Assembly: GCF_002009175.1 (NCBI RefSeq)
Contig: NZ_CP018047.1
Coordinates: 62,001 to 126,000 of the forward strand
DNA length: 64,000 bases
DNA from: Streptomyces niveus
Lineage (GTDB): Bacteria; Actinomycetota; Actinomycetes; Streptomycetales; Streptomycetaceae
Reading direction: 5' to 3'
The notes under the pieces were generated by a model that saw nothing but the letters and a program-made list of their open reading frames with translations, ran no database searches and was not told where the DNA came from. This document shows positions 61,311 to 64,000 of the stretch, in pieces (position 1 is the stretch's first letter; each line of letters begins with the position of its first letter). The translations under genes and the position numbers were made by a program.

Positions 61311-62045
61311 TCAGACCTGGGCCTGGCCTCCATCGACGAACCAGTCGGCGCCGTTGACGAAGCTGGAGGCATCCGAGGCCAGGAACGTCGCCACGGCGGC
61401 GATTTCGTCCGGGCGGCCTATCCTGCCGAGCGGCACCTGGGCGGTGAGCTGGCTGAGGTCGGGCCCTACGGCGCCGACCAGGCCCGGGGTCTGGGTCGGG
61501 CCGGGGCTGAGCATGTTCACCCGGAACTTCCGTGCCTGCGCGCTGAGAGCCCAGCTGCGCACCAGGTTGCGCAGTGCTGCCTTCGACGCGCCGTAGATTT
61601 CCAGGCCCGGTCCGGCACGGAGCGTGTTGGTCGATCCGGTCACTACGATTGAGGCGCCGTCCGACAGCAGGGGAAGTGCCTTCTGCACGGTGAAGATCGT
61701 GCCCTTCACGTTCGTGCCGAAAGTGGCGTCGATGGCTTCCTCGCTGATCTCGCCGAGGCGCTGAGGGACAGCGCTGCCGGCGTTGGCGACGAGCACGTCG
61801 GTGCGGCCCGCCTTCTCGCGCACGACCGAGTAGAGGTGATCGAGGTCCGCTTGCGCCGACACGTCGGCCTGCACCGCAGTGGCCGCCGGCCCGATCTCGG
61901 CGGCAGCCGCGTCGAGCGGCTCCTGGCGGCGGCCGGTCAGGAAAACCCGCGCCCCTTCCTCGGCGAACCGCCTGGCGATGGCGAGCCCGATGCCGCTGTT
62001 GGCCCCGGTGACCACGGCCACCTTGCCTGCGAGTACGTCCGTCAT
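61311..62045 (-). CDS. Short-chain dehydrogenase/reductase
   Basis: A 244-residue classical SDR. TGANSGIGLAIARRF is the NAD(P) loop, NAG (VLVANAGSA) and the catalytic YGASK with the upstream Ser (VTGSTN) are present, and the C-terminus ends with the usual VNGADWFVDGG. An Arg after the second strand (TGRRQEP) favours NADPH. It is divergent from a TetR regulator, with a perfect long palindrome in between. Substrate unknown. Confidence 0.95.
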   Translation of the reverse strand: MTDVLAGKVAVVTGANSGIGLAIARRFAEEGARVFLTGRRQEPLDAAAAEIGPAATAVQADVSAQADLDHLYSVVREKAGRTDVLVANAGSAVPQRLGEISEEAIDATFGTNVKGTIFTVQKALPLLSDGASIVVTGSTNTLRAGPGLEIYGASKAALRNLVRSWALSAQARKFRVNMLSPGPTQTPGLVGAVGPDLSQLTAQVPLGRIGRPDEIAAVATFLASDASSFVNGADWFVDGGQAQV

Positions 62046-62063
62046 GTCGCGCCCACTCCTCAG

Positions 62064-62116
62064 TTCTTGACTCGTTCGTCCATAAAGCTAACCGTTATGG
62101 ACGAACGAGTCAAGAA
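62064..62116. promoter_or_regulatory. Perfect 22-bp inverted repeat between SDR and TetR genes
   Basis: The arms at 62064-62085 and 62095-62116 are exact complements (outer end TTCTTGACTCG, inner end GTCCATAA) around a 9-nt spacer. Size and position fit a TetR-family operator that represses both genes. On RNA or single-stranded DNA the same sequence could form a stable hairpin. Confidence 0.88.
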
Positions 62117-62133
62117 AGCGTAGACTTCTCCCC

Positions 62134-62730
62134 ATGGCGCGACCTCGGAAGTTCGACGAGCAGCAGGTCCTGGACGCCGCGCGGGAGCGGTTCTGGGCGG
62201 GCGGGTACGCCGCGACGCGCATGGAGGACATCGCCGCGGCGACGGGCCTCGGCAAGGGCAGCCTGTACGGCGCGTTCGGCGGAAAGCAGGAGCTGTTCCA
62301 CCGCGTGTTCGACGAGTACTGCGGCTCAGTCGTCGAGGCCACAGCCCAGCAGCTGCGCGGCGACGACGTGAACGCGTACGCGCGGCTGTCCGCGCACGTC
62401 CACGCGGTAGCGGCGGCTACCGCCGCAGACACCGCCCAGCGCGGATGCCTCCTGGCCAAGGCCGCCGCCGAGCTGGCCGAACACGACGAGACCGTCGCCA
62501 AGCGGGCGCGCGCGGCCATCGAGGCGCTGCGCGCGCTGCTGGAGGACGACATCGCCGCCTGCCAGCGCAACGGCGACCTCGACGCGAACGCGGACCCCGG
62601 GAAGCTGGCCGCGCTGGTGCTCGCCGTACTGCGGGGCATCGAGGCACTGGGCAAGGCCGGAGCGAACGAGGAGACACTGGCGGACATAGCCCGCACAGCC
62701 CTCGCCGTACTGCCCCGCCCCACGGACTGA
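62134..62730 (+). CDS. TetR-family regulator
   Basis: 198 residues. The HTH reads ARPRKFDEQQVLDAARERFWAGGYAATRMEDIAAATGLGKGSLYGAFGGKQELFHRVFDEY, a very common form in regulators of divergent oxidoreductase genes. The C-terminal domain includes RGCLLAKAAAELAEHDETVAKRA. It lies 88 bp from the SDR gene and very likely binds the palindrome in that gap. Confidence 0.95.
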   Translation: MARPRKFDEQQVLDAARERFWAGGYAATRMEDIAAATGLGKGSLYGAFGGKQELFHRVFDEYCGSVVEATAQQLRGDDVNAYARLSAHVHAVAAATAADTAQRGCLLAKAAAELAEHDETVAKRARAAIEALRALLEDDIAACQRNGDLDANADPGKLAALVLAVLRGIEALGKAGANEETLADIARTALAVLPRPTD

Positions 62731-63213
62731 CGGCCCCACCACGCCACGCCGTCAGGACTGCAGTCAGGGCCTGACGTGCGAGAAGTCCGGGACTGTGTGA
62801 AGCAGCGTCGTGGTAACGGCCCGAATCCCTTCGGGGCCGACTCCTCCACCAGGGATGTCCAGAGACTGCAGTTCTTCGGGCTCGGACGCCAGTGTTCCGG
62901 ACGGTGGGTGCGGACCCTTTGCGGGGGCTCGACTGAGTATCTGGCCTGACCGGCGTGACTCGTGCGCCGCCGATGCACCTGCCGAACGTGCCGGGGTGAC
63001 CAGGTTGGTGGCGCCCGGCCCGATGTTGCGATGCGCACCCCGACCTTGCCGCTTGCCTGCGCGTAGCCCGTTGCGGCATGACCCGCGCCCAGCTCCTGGC
63101 GGACCAGGATGTGTTGCAGACGCTAAGGGCCCGCAGAAGAACAACATGAGGGTGACGCGCTGGCCTGCGATGTCAAGTCTCAGAACCAGCAGCTTAATCC
63201 TCTGCAAGCCCTA
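62731..63213. other. No recognisable gene (483 bp)
   Basis: A minus-strand frame ending GGGVGPEGIRAVTTTLLHTVPDFSHVRP (stop near 62764) looks like the end of a protein, but its upstream sequence is not coherent. Nothing else was supportable before the IS repeat. Confidence 0.4.
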
Positions 63214-63772
63214 AGGGCTGTCCCGCAATCGATGACCAGGTGCTATGGGGTAGTCCGCGGGCTCGTATGCAAGTCGGGGCTCACCTGCCGCCCGACGTGA
63301 TCCATGGCCATTTGACGGTACAGACCACGACAGGGGCGACGAGCATGGCCAGCAGCCACAGGCCCACGCTCGCTGGAGAGTAGATGTAGTGGCTCCACTG
63401 CTCTGGCAGGGGCGACGGCGCGAGTAGGAGCGCGATCAGTGCGGCCCATGTGACCAGCACTGCTGCTGCCATGCGTGCTGCGGCCACCTCTGTCGGCCCC
63501 CTCGGTCCGCAGGGGCCGACCGTGGAGCCTTCCGCTGGAGGACCGAACTCTGCTGGTCGCGGCGTACTGGCACACGAACCTGACGATGCGGCAGCTCGCC
63601 CCGCTGTTCGGGGTGTCCAAGTCGGCGGCCGACCGGATCATCGACCACCTCGGGCCACTGTCCGCTCTTCAGCCCCGCAAACGGTTCGCCAAGGACACCG
63701 TGCTCATCGTGGAGACGGCACCCTGGTCCCCACCCGCGACCACACAATCGCCGAGCGCTCGAAGAACTAGGC
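63214..63772 (+). mobile_element. Broken second copy of the passenger-carrying IS5 element
   Basis: The left repeat AGGGCTGTCCCGCAA is followed by the same passenger ORF as in 53138-54313, then by a deletion that removes the transposase start. The remaining transposase (63505-63770) reads RRGRPWSLPLEDRTLLVAAYWHTNLTMRQLAP in one frame, then shifts after TVLIV to GTLVPTRDHTIAERSKN. It is cut at AACTA by the next IS. The transposase cannot be functional. Confidence 0.85.
63281..63487 (-). CDS. Small two-helix membrane protein, second copy
   Basis: 68 residues, same layout as 53205-53429: AAAVLVTWAALIALLLAPSPLPEQW, then LWLLAMLVAPVVVCTVKW. The frame is intact and equal in length despite roughly 10% nucleotide divergence, although most changes alter the protein. 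It remains although its transposase neighbour is broken. Confidence 0.6.
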   Translation of the reverse strand: MAAARMAAAVLVTWAALIALLLAPSPLPEQWSHYIYSPASVGLWLLAMLVAPVVVCTVKWPWITSGGR

Positions 63773-64000
63773 CGTCTCGTTCGGATCATCTGATCGTTGG
63801 TCCGGGTGTGCCGTTGACCGACGCGCAGTGGGCGCGGATTGAGCCGTTGCTGCCGGACCGGACAGCCCCGACGGGGCGGCCGGTGGCGGGATCACCGAGA
63901 GGTGATCGACGCGATCGCGTGGAAGTTCTAAACCGGATCGCAGTGGGTGCACCGGCCGGAGAAGTACGGCAACTGGCGGGTGGTCTACAACCGGTTGAGG
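63773..64000 (+). mobile_element. 5' part of another IS5-family element, cut by the window end
   Basis: The left end GGCCGTCTCGTTCGG begins right after a TA in the previous transposase remnant. A transposase starts at GTG near 63809 (PLTDAQWARIEPLLPDRT). The frame then shifts in the GGRWRDHREVIDAIAWKF region (read across frames), with a TAA in one frame, before HRPEKYGNWRVVYNRL. It is probably a defective copy; the rest lies outside the window. Confidence 0.7.

Noticed and set aside
1..64000. CRISPR array
   Set aside because: No regularly spaced identical repeats and no cas genes were seen.
1..64000. rRNA or tRNA genes
   Set aside because: None recognised by eye on either strand; a tRNA scan would be decisive.

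Overview
The window is high-GC DNA with GTG/TTG starts, convergent hairpin terminators and families typical of Streptomyces (M15 lipoproteins, DUF6207- and DUF4235-like proteins, many IS5-type elements). The best reading is accessory chromosome-arm or linear-plasmid DNA from a Streptomyces-like actinomycete. All identifications come from reading the sequence; no database search was run.

Region 1 (1-24.35 kb) is a hybrid PKS-NRPS biosynthetic cluster, cut by the left edge of the window. Ten plus-strand genes lie nearly back to back: an NRPS A-T-reductase protein, a leucyl/phenylalanyl-tRNA transferase-like (Aat) protein, a GNAT-like protein, an O-methyltransferase-fold protein, a VLCAD-like acyl-CoA dehydrogenase, a TenA/heme-oxygenase-fold protein, a P450, a pyridoxamine-oxidase-like flavoprotein, an MFS exporter and a 3602-residue megasynthase (AMP ligase-ACP-KS-AT-ACP-luciferase-like monooxygenase-C-A-T-C). 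The megasynthase ends in a C domain and the first protein begins in an A domain, so the likely order is acyl starter, one malonyl extension, a Pro-like residue, a basic-like residue, then reductive release as an aldehyde or derived imine. A hairpin terminator and a divergent MFS/TetR pair close the cluster. One TTA codon in the megasynthase suggests bldA control.

Region 2 (25-41 kb) holds metal-homeostasis and envelope genes: a P1B-4-type metal ATPase with a divergent SmtB-type ArsR, an MFS plus cysteine-synthase-like pair, an IS5-type element with an extra ORF, a BlaI/M56 pair with two BlaI boxes, an M15 carboxypeptidase, a His-tailed MFS with its ArsR sensor, a frameshifted membrane-protein paralogue and a YcnI-like copper protein.

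Region 3 (41-59 kb) is a mosaic of broken genes and mobile DNA. It contains a truncated polyprenyl synthase, a tyrosine-recombinase remnant, the C-terminal half of an IetS-like anti-phage subtilase, a PD-(D/E)XK nuclease-like gene, a HEPN/zinc-ribbon protein, small membrane proteins, a large HTH/coiled-coil/helical-repeat regulator, several IS5-type elements, two paralogous secreted HNH nucleases, and 3' stubs of RNA methyltransferase, DUF4235, pirin and LysE genes.

Region 4 (59-64 kb) has two regulator/enzyme pairs (quinone oxidoreductase with ArsR; SDR with TetR, sharing a perfect 22-bp palindromic operator) and ends in nested IS5-type remnants. One of these repeats the small passenger membrane gene seen in the intact IS at 53.1-54.3 kb.
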